A DNA stretch of 64,000 nucleotides from Peribacillus simplex NBRC 15720 = DSM 1321 (GTDB lineage Bacteria > Bacillota > Bacilli > Bacillales > DSM-1321), in contig NZ_CP017704.1 in NCBI RefSeq assembly GCF_002243645.1, positions 4,172,001 to 4,236,000 on the forward strand, in the 5' to 3' direction. The position numbers and the translations under genes are program-made. Under the pieces are notes generated by a model that was given only the letters and a program-made list of their open reading frames with translations, ran no database searches and was not told the DNA's origin. Every line of letters starts with the position of its first letter. Positions within the stretch are counted from its first letter, which is position 1. Positions 8,945 through 18,411 of the stretch are shown piece after piece.

Positions 8945-10696
8945 TTGGGTAAAGGTAAAATAGTTATCGTTGGTGGAGGTCTAGCTGGATTAATGGCTAC
9001 GATCAAAGCAGCAGAGCTGGGACAACAGGTTGATTTATTTTCTTTAGTGCCTGTTAAACGCTCTCACTCAGTTTGTGCCCAAGGCGGAATCAATGGGGCA
9101 GTAAATACAAAAGGTGAAGGGGATTCTCCATACATCCACTTCGACGATACAGTTTATGGCGGAGATTTCTTGGCTAACCAACCGCCGGTTAAAGCGATGT
9201 GCGAAGCAGCACCATCGATCATCCACATGTTTGACCGTATGGGTGTTATGTTCAACCGTACTCCGGAAGGTCTTCTTGATTTCCGTCGTTTCGGTGGTAC
9301 TCAACATAGCCGTACAGCATTCGCTGGTGCAACAACTGGTCAGCAATTACTTTACGCATTGGACGAGCAGGTTCGCCGTTATGAAGTTGAAGGCCTTGTA
9401 ACGAAATATGAAGGCTGGGAATTCCTTGGAGCTGTTATCGATGATGAGCAAACAGCACGCGGTATCGTAGCTCAAAACCTGACTTCAATGGAAATCAAAT
9501 CATTCCCTGGCGACGCAGTCATCATGGCGAGCGGCGGCCCTGGAATCATTTTCGGTAAATCGACTAACTCAATGATCAATACAGGATCAGCAGCATCCAT
9601 CGTTTATCAACAAGGTGTAAATTATGCAAATGGTGAGTTCATTCAAATTCACCCGACAGCAATCCCTGGAGATGACAAACTTCGTCTAATGAGTGAATCC
9701 GCTCGTGGTGAAGGTGGACGTATCTGGACATATAAAGACGGAAAACCTTGGTATTTCCTTGAAGAAAAATACCCTGCTTATGGTAATCTAGTACCTCGTG
9801 ATATCGCGACTCGTGAAATCTTCGACGTATGCATGAACATGAAGCTTGGCATTAATGGAGAAAACATGGTTTACCTGGATCTATCACATAAAGATCCTAA
9901 ATTACTTGATATAAAACTTGGCGGAATCATTGAAATTTACGAGAAATTCATGGGTGAAGATCCTCGTAAAGTTCCAATGAAAATTTTCCCTGCCGTTCAC
10001 TATTCTATGGGCGGACTTTGGGTGGATTATGACCAAATGACTAACATCAAAGGTTTATTCGCTGCAGGTGAGTGTGACTACTCTCAACATGGCGGTAACC
10101 GACTTGGTGCGAACTCACTTCTTTCTGCAATCTATGGTGGTTCAGTAGCTGGACCGAATGCCGTTAAATATATTGAAGGCCTTGATAAAACTTCAGAATC
10201 CATTCCATCTTCATTGTTTGAAGGGTACGAGAAACAAGAACAGGAAAAATGGAATGAAGTCATGTCTCTTGATGGTAACGAAAATGCATACGTTCTTCAC
10301 AAAGAACTTGGTGAGTGGATGACACAGCATGTTACTGTAGTTCGTTACAATGACAAGCTGAAAGAAACGGATAACAAGATTCTTGAGCTGATGGAACGTT
10401 ACAAGAAAATTAACATCAATGACACGGCAAAATGGAGTAACCAAGGAGCAGCATTCACTAGACAGCTGCAAAACATGATGCAATTGGCTCGTGTAATCAC
10501 AATTGGTGCGTTAAACCGTGACGAAAGCCGCGGAGCGCATTACAAACCTGATTTCCCAGAACGTAATGATGAGGAATTCATGAAAACTACTATGGCAACA
10601 TTCAAAGGCTTGGATCAAGCACCTGAATTCCATTATGAAGATATTGATGTATCACTGATCGCACCGCGTAAACGTGACTACACTACGAAACACTAA
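8945..10696 (+). CDS. sdhA: Succinate dehydrogenase flavoprotein subunit
   Basis: 583-residue FAD subunit oxidising succinate to fumarate in the TCA cycle. N-terminal dinucleotide fold IVIVGGGLAGLMA; SVCAQGGINGA at the histidine-linked FAD region; active-site HPTAIPGDDKLRLMSESARGEGG segment; C-terminal ESRGAHYKPDFP. TTG 8945 (AGGGAG 10 nt upstream) aligns exactly with the B. subtilis N-terminus. A TTG at 8915 with AGGA upstream would add ten residues and is the alternative start. Gap to sdhB is 17 bp. Confidence 0.95.
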   Translation: MGKGKIVIVGGGLAGLMATIKAAELGQQVDLFSLVPVKRSHSVCAQGGINGAVNTKGEGDSPYIHFDDTVYGGDFLANQPPVKAMCEAAPSIIHMFDRMGVMFNRTPEGLLDFRRFGGTQHSRTAFAGATTGQQLLYALDEQVRRYEVEGLVTKYEGWEFLGAVIDDEQTARGIVAQNLTSMEIKSFPGDAVIMASGGPGIIFGKSTNSMINTGSAASIVYQQGVNYANGEFIQIHPTAIPGDDKLRLMSESARGEGGRIWTYKDGKPWYFLEEKYPAYGNLVPRDIATREIFDVCMNMKLGINGENMVYLDLSHKDPKLLDIKLGGIIEIYEKFMGEDPRKVPMKIFPAVHYSMGGLWVDYDQMTNIKGLFAAGECDYSQHGGNRLGANSLLSAIYGGSVAGPNAVKYIEGLDKTSESIPSSLFEGYEKQEQEKWNEVMSLDGNENAYVLHKELGEWMTQHVTVVRYNDKLKETDNKILELMERYKKININDTAKWSNQGAAFTRQLQNMMQLARVITIGALNRDESRGAHYKPDFPERNDEEFMKTTMATFKGLDQAPEFHYEDIDVSLIAPRKRDYTTKH

Positions 10697-10713
10697 AGAG
10701 GGGGAGCAAAAAA

Positions 10714-11487
10714 ATGGTTGAAACTAAATCTGAGACTAAAACAGTCCGTTTTATAATCACTCGTCAAGATACACCGGATTCAGCTCCTTATGATGAGGAA
10801 TTCGAATTAGCGTACCGTCCGAATATGAACGTAATTTCCGCTCTAATGGAAATTCGTCGTAATCCAGTAACTGTACAAGGCAAGCACACTACAGCAATCG
10901 CATGGGACATGAACTGTCTTGAAGAGGTATGTGGTGCTTGTTCAATGGTTATCAATGGTAAACCAAGACAATCATGTACAGCTCTTATCGATCAGTTGGA
11001 GCAGCCGGTTCGTCTAGCTCCAATGCGTACATTCCCTGTTGTTCGTGACCTACAAGTCGATCGCAGCCGTATGTTCGACTCATTGAAAAAGGTAAAAGCA
11101 TGGATTCCAATCGATGGAACGTACAATCTTGGACCAGGACCGCGTATGCCAGAAAAGAAACGTCAATGGGCTTACGAGTTATCTAAATGTATGACTTGCG
11201 GTGTTTGTTTGGAAGCTTGTCCGAACGTAAACAGCAATTCAGACTTCATGGGGCCACAACCATTATCACAAGTTCGTTTATTCAATGCACATCCAACGGG
11301 TGCAATGAACAAAGGTGAACGTTTAAATACAATCATGGGTGATGGAGGACTTGCAAACTGCGGTAACTCACAAAACTGTGTGCAGTCTTGCCCTAAAGGC
11401 ATTCCATTAACGACTTCGATTGCAGCGTTGAACCGTGATACTACGATCCAACAATTCCGTAACTTCTTCGGCAGCGACGAAGTTTAA
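10714..11487 (+). CDS. sdhB: Succinate dehydrogenase iron-sulfur subunit
   Basis: 257-residue subunit passing electrons from SdhA to SdhC. Cysteine sets for three clusters are visible: CLEEVCGAC (2Fe-2S, about 69-77), CMTCGVCLEACP (4Fe-4S, about 160-171) and the later NCGNSQNCVQSCPKG (3Fe-4S/4Fe-4S). GAGGGGGAG precedes the ATG. Last gene of the operon, followed by a terminator. Confidence 0.95.
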   Translation: MVETKSETKTVRFIITRQDTPDSAPYDEEFELAYRPNMNVISALMEIRRNPVTVQGKHTTAIAWDMNCLEEVCGACSMVINGKPRQSCTALIDQLEQPVRLAPMRTFPVVRDLQVDRSRMFDSLKKVKAWIPIDGTYNLGPGPRMPEKKRQWAYELSKCMTCGVCLEACPNVNSNSDFMGPQPLSQVRLFNAHPTGAMNKGERLNTIMGDGGLANCGNSQNCVQSCPKGIPLTTSIAALNRDTTIQQFRNFFGSDEV

Positions 11488-11498
11488 TAATGAACATG

Positions 11499-11535
11499 AA
11501 AGAACCTGTATCTTATGATATGGGTTCTTTTTTTC
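11499..11535 (+). terminator. Intrinsic terminator after sdhB
   Basis: AAAGAACC (11499-11506) pairs with GGGTTCTTT (11522-11530), followed by a run of T. Confidence 0.8.
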
Positions 11536-11703
11536 TCATTGTTTTACATACGCAGACTTGGTTGGGAATCGATGATAACTAGGAGCGAAGTGTAAATGAC
11601 TTGCGGCACCCAGCAAAGGATGGAGGATTAGATTAATAAAGTGAGCAATAAGCAAATTAACCAGCTTCCAATAGAAAATCCTTTTCAATATCGTTGTTTT
11701 CTT

Positions 11704-11727
11704 ATAAAATGAGTGAATAGTCATTCA
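11704..11727 (+). promoter_or_regulatory. Promoter -10 and FadR-like operator upstream of the thioesterase
   Basis: A TATAAA -10-like hexamer (11704-11709) is followed at once by TGAGTGAATAGTCATTCA (11710-11727). The known B. subtilis FadR box is close to TGAATGANTANTCATTCA, and this site differs at one position. A repressor bound there would cover the transcription start. Confidence 0.65.
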
Positions 11728-11749
11728 ATTCAGAAAGGGTGTGCACAAG

Positions 11750-12214
11750 ATGGGCAGAATATCATATATCGATAATATAACGGAGTGGATCAATGATTTT
11801 TCTTTTAAACATGAGATTAAGGTCCGCTTTTCGGAAACTGATATGTTTGGGCACTTGAATAACACGATTCCTTTTACTTATTTTGAGGAAGCTCGGATTG
11901 AGTATTTCAACAGTATGGGGTTCATGAAGGATTGGACCTCGGCTGAATGCGGTGAGATGCCGGTTGTTGCCAATTTACAGTGTGATTACCTGAAGCAGGT
12001 GTTTTTCAATGATATATTGACGATCCATGTGAAAGCTGACCATATCGGGAATTCATCAGTGGACATACATTATATGGGGACCAAACAAGATGGTTCACTT
12101 TGTTTAACGGGCAGGGGGACGATTGTACAAGTCTCCAAGGCCACCGGAAAGCCGATACCTTGGACGGAAGAGATGAAGCGATCGATGTGGCATACTGAGC
12201 TGGAACATACCTAA
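11750..12214 (+). CDS. ysmA: Hotdog-fold acyl-CoA thioesterase YsmA
   Basis: 154 residues of the 4-hydroxybenzoyl-CoA thioesterase family. The signature SETDMFGHLNNTIPFTYFEEAR carries the usual catalytic Asp and substrate-binding Asn pair. It would hydrolyse an acyl-CoA, substrate unknown. ATG 11750 is preferred (GAAAGGG about 10 nt upstream); GTG 11741 is an alternative start. Same neighbours as B. subtilis ysmA, between sdhB and gerE. The FadR-like operator in front suggests induction with beta-oxidation, an inference from sequence. Confidence 0.85.
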   Translation: MGRISYIDNITEWINDFSFKHEIKVRFSETDMFGHLNNTIPFTYFEEARIEYFNSMGFMKDWTSAECGEMPVVANLQCDYLKQVFFNDILTIHVKADHIGNSSVDIHYMGTKQDGSLCLTGRGTIVQVSKATGKPIPWTEEMKRSMWHTELEHT

Positions 12215-12245
12215 AAATATTTCCATTTAGACAAGTAAAAGAGTC

Positions 12246-12273
12246 ACTCCATTGCCCCAGCCGACATACTATA
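12246..12273 (+). promoter_or_regulatory. Sigma-K-type promoter of gerE
   Basis: CATACTATA (12265-12273) matches the sigma-K -10 consensus CATANNNTA perfectly, with the -35 core AC at 12246-12247, 17 bp upstream. gerE is a known sigma-K gene in B. subtilis. Confidence 0.75.
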
Positions 12274-12336
12274 TCTTGACTAAATAGACACCCACTCCGG
12301 GTTTTATGCTGGTGAAGGCAAGGAGGGTAACATTAC

Positions 12337-12561
12337 TTGAAGGAGAACGAATTCACTCATAAGCCACTACTCACCAAAAGAGAAAAAGAAGTATTTGAGT
12401 TACTAGTACAAGACAAAACAACAAAAGAAATCGCAGGTGAATTGTTTATAAGCGAAAAAACAGTTCGAAACCATATTTCGAATGCGATGCAGAAGCTTGG
12501 AGTTAAAGGACGTTCGCAGGCAGTCATAGAACTCCTTCGTATGGGAGAACTTAAGCTTTAA
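12337..12561 (+). CDS. gerE: GerE, late mother-cell sporulation regulator
   Basis: 74-residue DNA-binding protein consisting only of a LuxR/FixJ-type helix-turn-helix (LLTKREKEVFELLVQDKTTKEIA, then LFISEKTVRNHISNAMQKLGVKGRSQAVIELLRMG). Almost identical to B. subtilis GerE, which activates or represses coat genes with sigma-K. Starts at TTG 12337, with AGGAGGG 9 nt upstream. Confidence 0.97.
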   Translation: MKENEFTHKPLLTKREKEVFELLVQDKTTKEIAGELFISEKTVRNHISNAMQKLGVKGRSQAVIELLRMGELKL

Positions 12562-12612
12562 TGTGTTAACTCTTAATACGTAAGCCTTATAAATAATTTC
12601 TCTCCCGTTCAT

Positions 12613-12680
12613 TGGCAGCATATAAGGAAGGGCAAAACAATTTGGTTGTTTTGACTTCTTTGGATGCTGCTTATTTTTAT
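12613..12680 (+). terminator. Terminator-like nested hairpin after gerE
   Basis: GCAGCAT near 12615 pairs with ATGCTGC near 12663, and an inner arm GCAAAACAA/TTGTTTTG stands between. TTATTTTTAT follows. Confidence 0.6.
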
Positions 12681-12783
12681 GTGGATGATTTCAATATGAT
12701 TCCAGACAATCATTCTTGAAAATCATTTCACTTTCATCCAAAATGGTAGTATGATAAGTTTCATGAAGTGGGGAGTTGTGTGT

Positions 12784-13227
12784 ATGGATGAAGAGAAGCA
12801 GACGGCATATGTAGCCGATATCGAGAGGGAATTGCGCTATGTATCGACATGGCTTAAGCAAAGGGGAAGAGAAATTCTCCATGATTATAAAATTACCATT
12901 CCTCAATTCGTGGCTTTGCAATGGCTTTTTGAATCGGGCGACATGACGATTGGCGAATTGTCCACGAAGATGTTTCTCGCCTTCAGCACAACGACGGATC
13001 TGATTGACCGCATGGAGAAACATCAGCTTGTCCAGCGTGTCAGGGATGAAAAGGACCGGCGTGTGGTTCGAATTCACCTTCTTGAAGAAGGTGAACGGAT
13101 TATCGAAGAAGTGATTAATAAACGGCAGCAGTACTTGAGTGGCGTGTTAGTCAATTTTAACGAATCTGACATCATGTCCCTCAAAGGGATTCTAGCAAAA
13201 CTACATCAAGAAATGAAAGAAAAATGA
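12784..13227 (+). CDS. ysmB: YsmB, MarR-family transcriptional regulator
   Basis: 147-residue winged-helix regulator. MarR features: [50 protein letters not shown] spans the recognition helix and the wing with its conserved DxRxxxxxLT-like turn. ATG 12784 is chosen (GGGGAG 8 nt before); ATG 12751 is an upstream alternative. Ligand and targets are unknown. It lies 10 bp before racE and is probably co-transcribed, as in B. subtilis. Confidence 0.85.
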   Translation: MDEEKQTAYVADIERELRYVSTWLKQRGREILHDYKITIPQFVALQWLFESGDMTIGELSTKMFLAFSTTTDLIDRMEKHQLVQRVRDEKDRRVVRIHLLEEGERIIEEVINKRQQYLSGVLVNFNESDIMSLKGILAKLHQEMKEK

Positions 13228-13237
13228 GGCGAGTTTT

Positions 13238-14041
13238 TTGAAACAACCGATAGGCATCATTGATTCAGGGGTAGGCGGCTTGACAGTAGCTAAAGAAGTC
13301 ATGCGTCAGCTTCCAAATGAAAATATAATTTACTTAGGTGATACAGCAAGATGCCCTTATGGGCCGAGGACCAAAAAGGATGTTCAAACCTTCACATGGC
13401 AAATGACGAGGTTTTTGATGAAGAAGGAAATAAAAATGCTGATCATCGCTTGCAATACAGCGACTGCAGCTGTACTGGATGAAATCAGGGCAACACTTCC
13501 GATTCCTGTGTTGGGTGTCATTCATCCAGGAGCAAGGGCGGCATTGAAAGTTTCTGATTCCTTGCATATAGGCGTTATTGGTACGGAAGGCACGGTAAAA
13601 AGCAAAGCTTATGACGATGCACTTGCCTCCATCAATTCCGATGTGAAGGTAGATAGTTTAGCATGCCCGAAATTTGTCCCTATCGTAGAAAGCGGGGAGT
13701 TTCAAGGGGGTATCGTCAATAGGGTCGTGGCACAAACCTTGAACCCGTTGAAGAAAACGAAGATCGATACATTGATCCTTGGCTGTACCCATTATCCACT
13801 GCTGGGGCCTGTAATCTCTTCCTATATGGGGGATAAAGTACAAGTCATTTCCTCTGGGGAAGAGACGGCACGTGAGGCAAGTGTCATTTTGGATTACTAT
13901 AAGTTAATCAATAGAAGCAAGCTCCGTCCAGTTCATCGCTTTTATACGACCGGTTCAAGAGATATGTTTGGTTCCATCGCGTCGAGCTGGCTCGGTATAC
14001 ATGTCAATACCATCGAAACAATTAAAATTGATCACTTATAA
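13238..14041 (+). CDS. racE: Glutamate racemase
   Basis: 267-residue cofactor-independent racemase making D-glutamate for peptidoglycan. DSGVGGLTV (9-17) binds substrate, and the two catalytic cysteines are C72 (ACNTAT) and C183 (GCTHYP). Starts at TTG 13238 after GAGGCGAG. Full length. It follows ysmB in an operon and ends in a terminator. Confidence 0.95.
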   Translation: MKQPIGIIDSGVGGLTVAKEVMRQLPNENIIYLGDTARCPYGPRTKKDVQTFTWQMTRFLMKKEIKMLIIACNTATAAVLDEIRATLPIPVLGVIHPGARAALKVSDSLHIGVIGTEGTVKSKAYDDALASINSDVKVDSLACPKFVPIVESGEFQGGIVNRVVAQTLNPLKKTKIDTLILGCTHYPLLGPVISSYMGDKVQVISSGEETAREASVILDYYKLINRSKLRPVHRFYTTGSRDMFGSIASSWLGIHVNTIETIKIDHL

Positions 14042-14071
14042 GGCTTCCATTTGGAAGTCTTTTTTTTTTTC
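14041..14071 (+). terminator. Intrinsic terminator after racE
   Basis: AGGCTTCC/GGAAGTCT hairpin (CTTCCATTTGGAAG core) followed by ten or more T. Confidence 0.8.
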
Positions 14072-14084
14072 AGGAAGGGAAAAA

Positions 14085-14517
14085 ATGAAAAAGCATATTG
14101 TTATGTATATAGCAACGCTAGAGAAGATGGAAGCATAGATTGGCCTGGAGAGACAGAAGGGGAAGGGGACAATGGATACGGCGATTTCTATAATAGTATC
14201 GATGCGGTGATTATGGGAAATTAGACATATCAACAGATTCATACTTTGGCAGAAGAATTTCCCTATCAAGATAAACCTGCCATGTCTTTTCAAGAAGTGC
14301 GAAAGGGAAAGACGGATATGTGGAGTTTGTGAACGAAGATGTGGGTGATTTCATGAGGGAAACGCAGGTGGATGAAATGATCCTGTCCATCATTCCGATT
14401 ATACTGGGGGATGGGATTCGATTGTTCCAATCAGGAAGTCCCGAAATCTCAATGAAGCTGACAAAGATGCAGCAGTAAGGGCAAATTGCCCAGCTCCATT
14501 ATCAGAGAGAAAAATAA
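14085..14517 (+). pseudogene. Decayed dihydrofolate-reductase-family (RibD C-terminal-like) gene
   Basis: Three reading frames together spell a typical small DHFR-like protein: MKKHIVMYIAT; then, shifted, DGSIDWPGETEGEGDNGYGD followed by FYNSIDAVIMG with a stop in place of the next Arg/Lys; then, shifted again, YVEFVNEDVGDF and DEMILSIIPIILGDGIRLFQ; after another stop, GQIAQLHY. At least two frameshifts, two in-frame stops and a missing central block mean it is inactive. It sits between racE and gerM, a gap with no gene in B. subtilis. The name of the intact ancestor is not certain. Confidence 0.75.
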
Positions 14518-14579
14518 TTGGTCTATTTTTTCCTAGGGCTCGTATAAATAGGAGTACAAACTGTCCTAGGAGTGATTTT

Positions 14580-15659
14580 ATGTCCAATAAATCAAAAGTA
14601 ACAATGGTTGTGACCATTCTGGCATCTTCTTTTTGGCTTTCAGGCTGCGGATTATTTGGCGGTGAAGAGAAAAAGGAAATAGATCCACCAAAGGATGTAT
14701 CATTAGTCGAGGATGAATCTTCATTAAAAGAAACAGAGACGAATGGTGAAGAAAAGCCAGCGACTGATGGAGAGGAAGGCGCTGTTGAAACGAAAACAGT
14801 GAAGACGGAGTTATATTTAATTGATAAAAGCGGGTATGTGGTTCCACAGACAATGGAACTTCCTAAATCGGAAGCTGTTGCTAAACAGGCCCTTGATTAC
14901 CTTGTCGATAATGGACCTGTCACGGATAAACTTCCAAATGGGTTCAGGGCCGTCATTCCTGCCGATACTCAAATAAGCGTGAACATCAAAGACGGAGTGG
15001 CAGTGGCGGACTTTTCGCCGGAGTTCAAAAACTATCAGAAAGAGGATGAACTTAAAATCCTTCAAGCCATTACATGGACCCTGACACAATTCGACTCGGT
15101 CGATAAAATCCAAATGAGAATTAATGGGGAAGATATTTCCGAAATGCCGGTCAATGGGACACCGATAGATGAGAATATCTCAAGGTCGTCAGGAATCAAT
15201 ATCGATACGAGTGACGTGGTCGACATTTCCAATACCAAAGCACTGACCGTTTATTATGTAGGCGGTGACGAGGAGTACACCTATTATGTTCCGGTGACGC
15301 GCAGGATCAGCGAAACGGTGTCTGATAATGTAACAGCCGTCATTCAGGAATTAACGAAGAGTCCTTCGGATTCTAGCCTGCAAACAGGGTTCATGAGTGA
15401 TGTAGCTTTACTTGACGAGCCTAAAGTGGCAGAAGGTAAGGTCAGCCTCAATTTTAACGAAAATATCCTTGGAAGCTTTAAAGAGAAAAAGGTATCACAG
15501 GAAGTCCTTGATGCCTTGGTCCTTTCTTTAACGGAACAGAAAGGAATTAAAAGCGTTGAAGTACAAGTGCAGGGCAGCGCTGATGTTCTTAATGAAGAAG
15601 GTAAGAAATTATCCGAACCAGTGGTCCGCCCAGAGAAAGTCAACACAGGTAGTTTTTAA
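14580..15659 (+). CDS. gerM: GerM, spore cortex/germination lipoprotein
   Basis: 359-residue lipoprotein with signal peptide and lipobox LSGC (Cys23), an acidic linker, then two GerMN domains (about 75-200 and 215-340, for example SEAVAKQALDYLVDNGP and SDNVTAVIQELTKSPSD). In B. subtilis GerM is needed for spore morphogenesis and germination and takes part in the mother cell-forespore channel. Starts at ATG 14580 after CTAGGAG. Followed by a terminator, then by a germinant-receptor operon in place of the usual rph. Confidence 0.93.
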   Translation: MSNKSKVTMVVTILASSFWLSGCGLFGGEEKKEIDPPKDVSLVEDESSLKETETNGEEKPATDGEEGAVETKTVKTELYLIDKSGYVVPQTMELPKSEAVAKQALDYLVDNGPVTDKLPNGFRAVIPADTQISVNIKDGVAVADFSPEFKNYQKEDELKILQAITWTLTQFDSVDKIQMRINGEDISEMPVNGTPIDENISRSSGINIDTSDVVDISNTKALTVYYVGGDEEYTYYVPVTRRISETVSDNVTAVIQELTKSPSDSSLQTGFMSDVALLDEPKVAEGKVSLNFNENILGSFKEKKVSQEVLDALVLSLTEQKGIKSVEVQVQGSADVLNEEGKKLSEPVVRPEKVNTGSF

Positions 15660-15681
15660 ATATATTTAGATAAAGCACAAT

Positions 15682-15711
15682 GAGGCAGCCAACAGCTGCC
15701 TCTTATTTTTA
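15682..15711 (+). terminator. Intrinsic terminator after gerM
   Basis: GAGGCAGC (15682-15689) pairs with GCTGCCTC (15695-15702), followed by TTATTTTTAT. Confidence 0.8.
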
Positions 15712-15850
15712 TACCTCCACCCACCATACAATGAATCAAAAACCTAATACCCCCGCCAAGCAATTTCTCGTATCGTGAGAAAGTTTTTACATAAATTAAT
15801 TTTTAAAAGGGGAAATTACTTTTAATAATGTAATTAATGGGGGGGATATT

Positions 15851-16939
15851 ATGGATCAAAAGGTAATTCAGGCTTTACACATCTATGTTTTAATCATTAT
15901 GAATACTGGATTCATGGTACATGTCCTGCTCCTTCCCAATATCTTAAGTGCATCTCAACGCGACGCATGGATAAGTGTCATAATAAGTGTTGTTCCCTGT
16001 ATCGTTTGGACTCTATTTATTTTTTATATTTATAAAAAACTAGATAAAGAAGATATAATCGCTTTTCTAAAAAGATGGTCTACACCTTTTGTTACATATA
16101 TTTTCACTATAGCATTTGGGTTGTACTTTATAATTAACGCCTTCATTACCGTCAAATTTACAGTGATTTGGGCAAAAGCTAATTATACTCATGACATACC
16201 AAACATCGTAGTCATAAGCCTATTCACTTTTATCTGTATTTTTGCAACTTATAAAGGGATACGCACCATAAGTACTTTGGCTCTCTTGTTTCTTCCGTTC
16301 GTCACTTTTTTCGGGATATTTGTGGGGCTGGGGAATACGAGTAATAAGAATTACGAATTATTGTTCCCGGTATTTGAAAGCGGTTATCGCAATACTCTAA
16401 ATGGAATTTTGTATACGAGTGCAGGATATTTAGAGATTATCGTTTTTTTATTTTTAACTCCTTACCTGAAAAACAAGTTAAAAGCCAAGTGGCTTTTACT
16501 GGTTGGTGTAATTTTAATCATGCTGACATTAGGGCCCCTCATGGGAGCGATTGCAGAATTTGGTTCTGTGGAAGCGGTGAAAATGAGGAATCCGGCTTAT
16601 GAACAGTGGAAGTTGTTAAGGTTTGGCTATTATATTACTCGACTCGATTTCCTTTCCATTTTCCAATGGCTTTCAGGTGCCTTGATTCGAATAAGTTTAT
16701 GTTTATTTATAGGACATAAATTAATCTCGAATTCAAAACATCAGAAGGGGATACTGCTTTCCCTATATTTTTTAATTGTTTTTGGGACGCTAATCCATTG
16801 GGATGCTACTTCATTTTTTTATTTTATATACAAATATTTTTTTCCAATCAGTAGTCTGTTTCTTTTAAGTGCCGCAATTATACTGTTATTTCTTATTATA
16901 AAAAAGGGAAAAGGAAAAGGAAAAGGTGAAACATTATGA
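15851..16939 (+). CDS. Germinant receptor B subunit (GerAB-type spore permease)
   Basis: 362-residue membrane protein of the APC-superfamily spore germination permease family with about ten hydrophobic helices. In GerA-type receptors the B subunit binds the germinant in the spore inner membrane. It ends in a lysine/glycine-rich KKGKGKGKGETL encoded by a short GAAAAG repeat. Start ATG 15851 follows GGGGGG. First gene of a B-A-C operon; the next start overlaps its stop by 4 bp. Which GerA/GerB/GerK subgroup it belongs to cannot be told by eye. Confidence 0.9.
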   Translation: MDQKVIQALHIYVLIIMNTGFMVHVLLLPNILSASQRDAWISVIISVVPCIVWTLFIFYIYKKLDKEDIIAFLKRWSTPFVTYIFTIAFGLYFIINAFITVKFTVIWAKANYTHDIPNIVVISLFTFICIFATYKGIRTISTLALLFLPFVTFFGIFVGLGNTSNKNYELLFPVFESGYRNTLNGILYTSAGYLEIIVFLFLTPYLKNKLKAKWLLLVGVILIMLTLGPLMGAIAEFGSVEAVKMRNPAYEQWKLLRFGYYITRLDFLSIFQWLSGALIRISLCLFIGHKLISNSKHQKGILLSLYFLIVFGTLIHWDATSFFYFIYKYFFPISSLFLLSAAIILLFLIIKKGKGKGKGETL

Positions 16940-18411
16940 AGAAGGGAAAATGGAATGGAGCTCCTTCTTGCATTGACCAAATCCAAAAATGGTTCGAACA
17001 TTCTTCTGATGTTGTTTTAAGAACAAAAACTTTTGATAATGAAGGTCGTTATTTGTTGGGGTTTTTATATGCGCCAAACTTAGTGGATATGCAATTTATC
17101 AATGAAGTGATATTGCCAACAATATCAAAAGCGGTTCAAGAAAATGGGGAATTAACAATTGATCAATTAAGCAATATTATGGAGATCAGTATGTTTAAAA
17201 AGGGCTCCGATGTAAAAGAGGGAGTAGAAAGCATTCTTTTTTCAGGAGACCTAATCATTATTAATGAATCTTCTAATGAAATTTACTATACCCCATTAGC
17301 TAATTCCCCTAAGCGTAGTCCGGAAGAATCCAATATAGAATCTTCCATTCGGGGACCTAGAGATGGATTTGTTGAGAATATATCGGATAACATGTCTTTA
17401 ATTCGCCAAAGGTTAAAAACGGCATCACTTAAATGTATAGAATATACAATCGGGAAAAGAAGCAAAACTAAAATATTGCTACTTTATATAGATGACATCA
17501 TTAATCCCTCGATTCTTTTGGATATTAAAAAACGATTGGATTCATTAAAGGTTGATATCATAGTCAGCAGCTACCAAGTTGAAGAACTCCTATATGATAA
17601 TCAATTTTCCATCTTCCCCTTAATGGATTATGTTGGTCGGCCGGATTTTGTTGTTGAATCCTTGAATCAAGGGCGCTTTGCCATCCTGGTAGACGGGAAT
17701 CCCACATGCTTAATCGGACCAACCAGTATTAATCAGTTACTGTATTCTGCAGATGACGCACATGCAAGCTTTTTTTATATTAGTTTCATGCGCATCATTC
17801 GTGTAGTCGCCTTATTTGTAACGGTTACGTTACCAGGTTTTTTTATAGCGTTAGTTTCCTATCAATTCGATCAAATTCCCTTTTCGCTTCTTGCAACGAT
17901 TTCAATCACTAGACAGGGATTACCCATACCTGCTTCTTTGGAAGCATTCATGATGATCATATTGTTTGAACTATTTAAAGAAGCTGGTCTTCGCCTGCCA
18001 AAAGCTGTAGGTCCCACGGTTTCTGTATTGGGTGGATTGATCATAGGTGATGCAGCGATTCGGGCGGGGCTGACTTCACCCTCCATGCTCGTAATAGTAG
18101 CTGTTACAGTTCTCTCGAGCTATACCTTAATCAATCAGAACATTGCTGGGAATATCGTTATTATAAGGTTATTCATATTTGCATGTTCAGCGTTCTTAGG
18201 GTTGTTTGGATTCTTTATGGGAATATTCCTTATCTTGATTGCTGTGGTTTCATTGGAAAGTTTCGGTCAGCCTTTTGTGAATCCATTTTCCAAACCAAAT
18301 AAGTCGGATATGTTAAAAGTCTTATTCAAGCTTCCGTATGGGATGTTAAGGCAGCGGAATCAAGCTATACAGTCAAGTGATAATGAACCGCAAAAGGAGT
18401 CAAACAAATGA
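16936..18411 (+). CDS. Germinant receptor A subunit (GerAA-type)
   Basis: 491-residue GerA-family subunit. The soluble N-terminal domain includes LLYIDDIINPSILLDIKKRL and NPTCLIGPTSINQLLYSADDAH; the membrane part has about four or five helices with the family signature ITRQGLPIPASLEAFMMIILFELFKEAGLRLP and VSVLGGLIIGDAAIRAGLTSP. In current models this subunit oligomerises as a ligand-gated ion channel during germination. ATGA overlap with both neighbours indicates translational coupling. Confidence 0.95.
   Translation: MKKGKWNGAPSCIDQIQKWFEHSSDVVLRTKTFDNEGRYLLGFLYAPNLVDMQFINEVILPTISKAVQENGELTIDQLSNIMEISMFKKGSDVKEGVESILFSGDLIIINESSNEIYYTPLANSPKRSPEESNIESSIRGPRDGFVENISDNMSLIRQRLKTASLKCIEYTIGKRSKTKILLLYIDDIINPSILLDIKKRLDSLKVDIIVSSYQVEELLYDNQFSIFPLMDYVGRPDFVVESLNQGRFAILVDGNPTCLIGPTSINQLLYSADDAHASFFYISFMRIIRVVALFVTVTLPGFFIALVSYQFDQIPFSLLATISITRQGLPIPASLEAFMMIILFELFKEAGLRLPKAVGPTVSVLGGLIIGDAAIRAGLTSPSMLVIVAVTVLSSYTLINQNIAGNIVIIRLFIFACSAFLGLFGFFMGIFLILIAVVSLESFGQPFVNPFSKPNKSDMLKVLFKLPYGMLRQRNQAIQSSDNEPQKESNK

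Noticed and set aside
11536..11724. Minus-strand 62-residue frame between sdhB and ysmA
   Set aside because: No RBS and covers the ysmA promoter region; composition not protein-like.
15770..15796. Sigma-G promoter before the germinant-receptor operon
   Set aside because: GTATC and CATAAAT are present but spaced only 15 bp apart, with a poor -35; not convincing enough to list.
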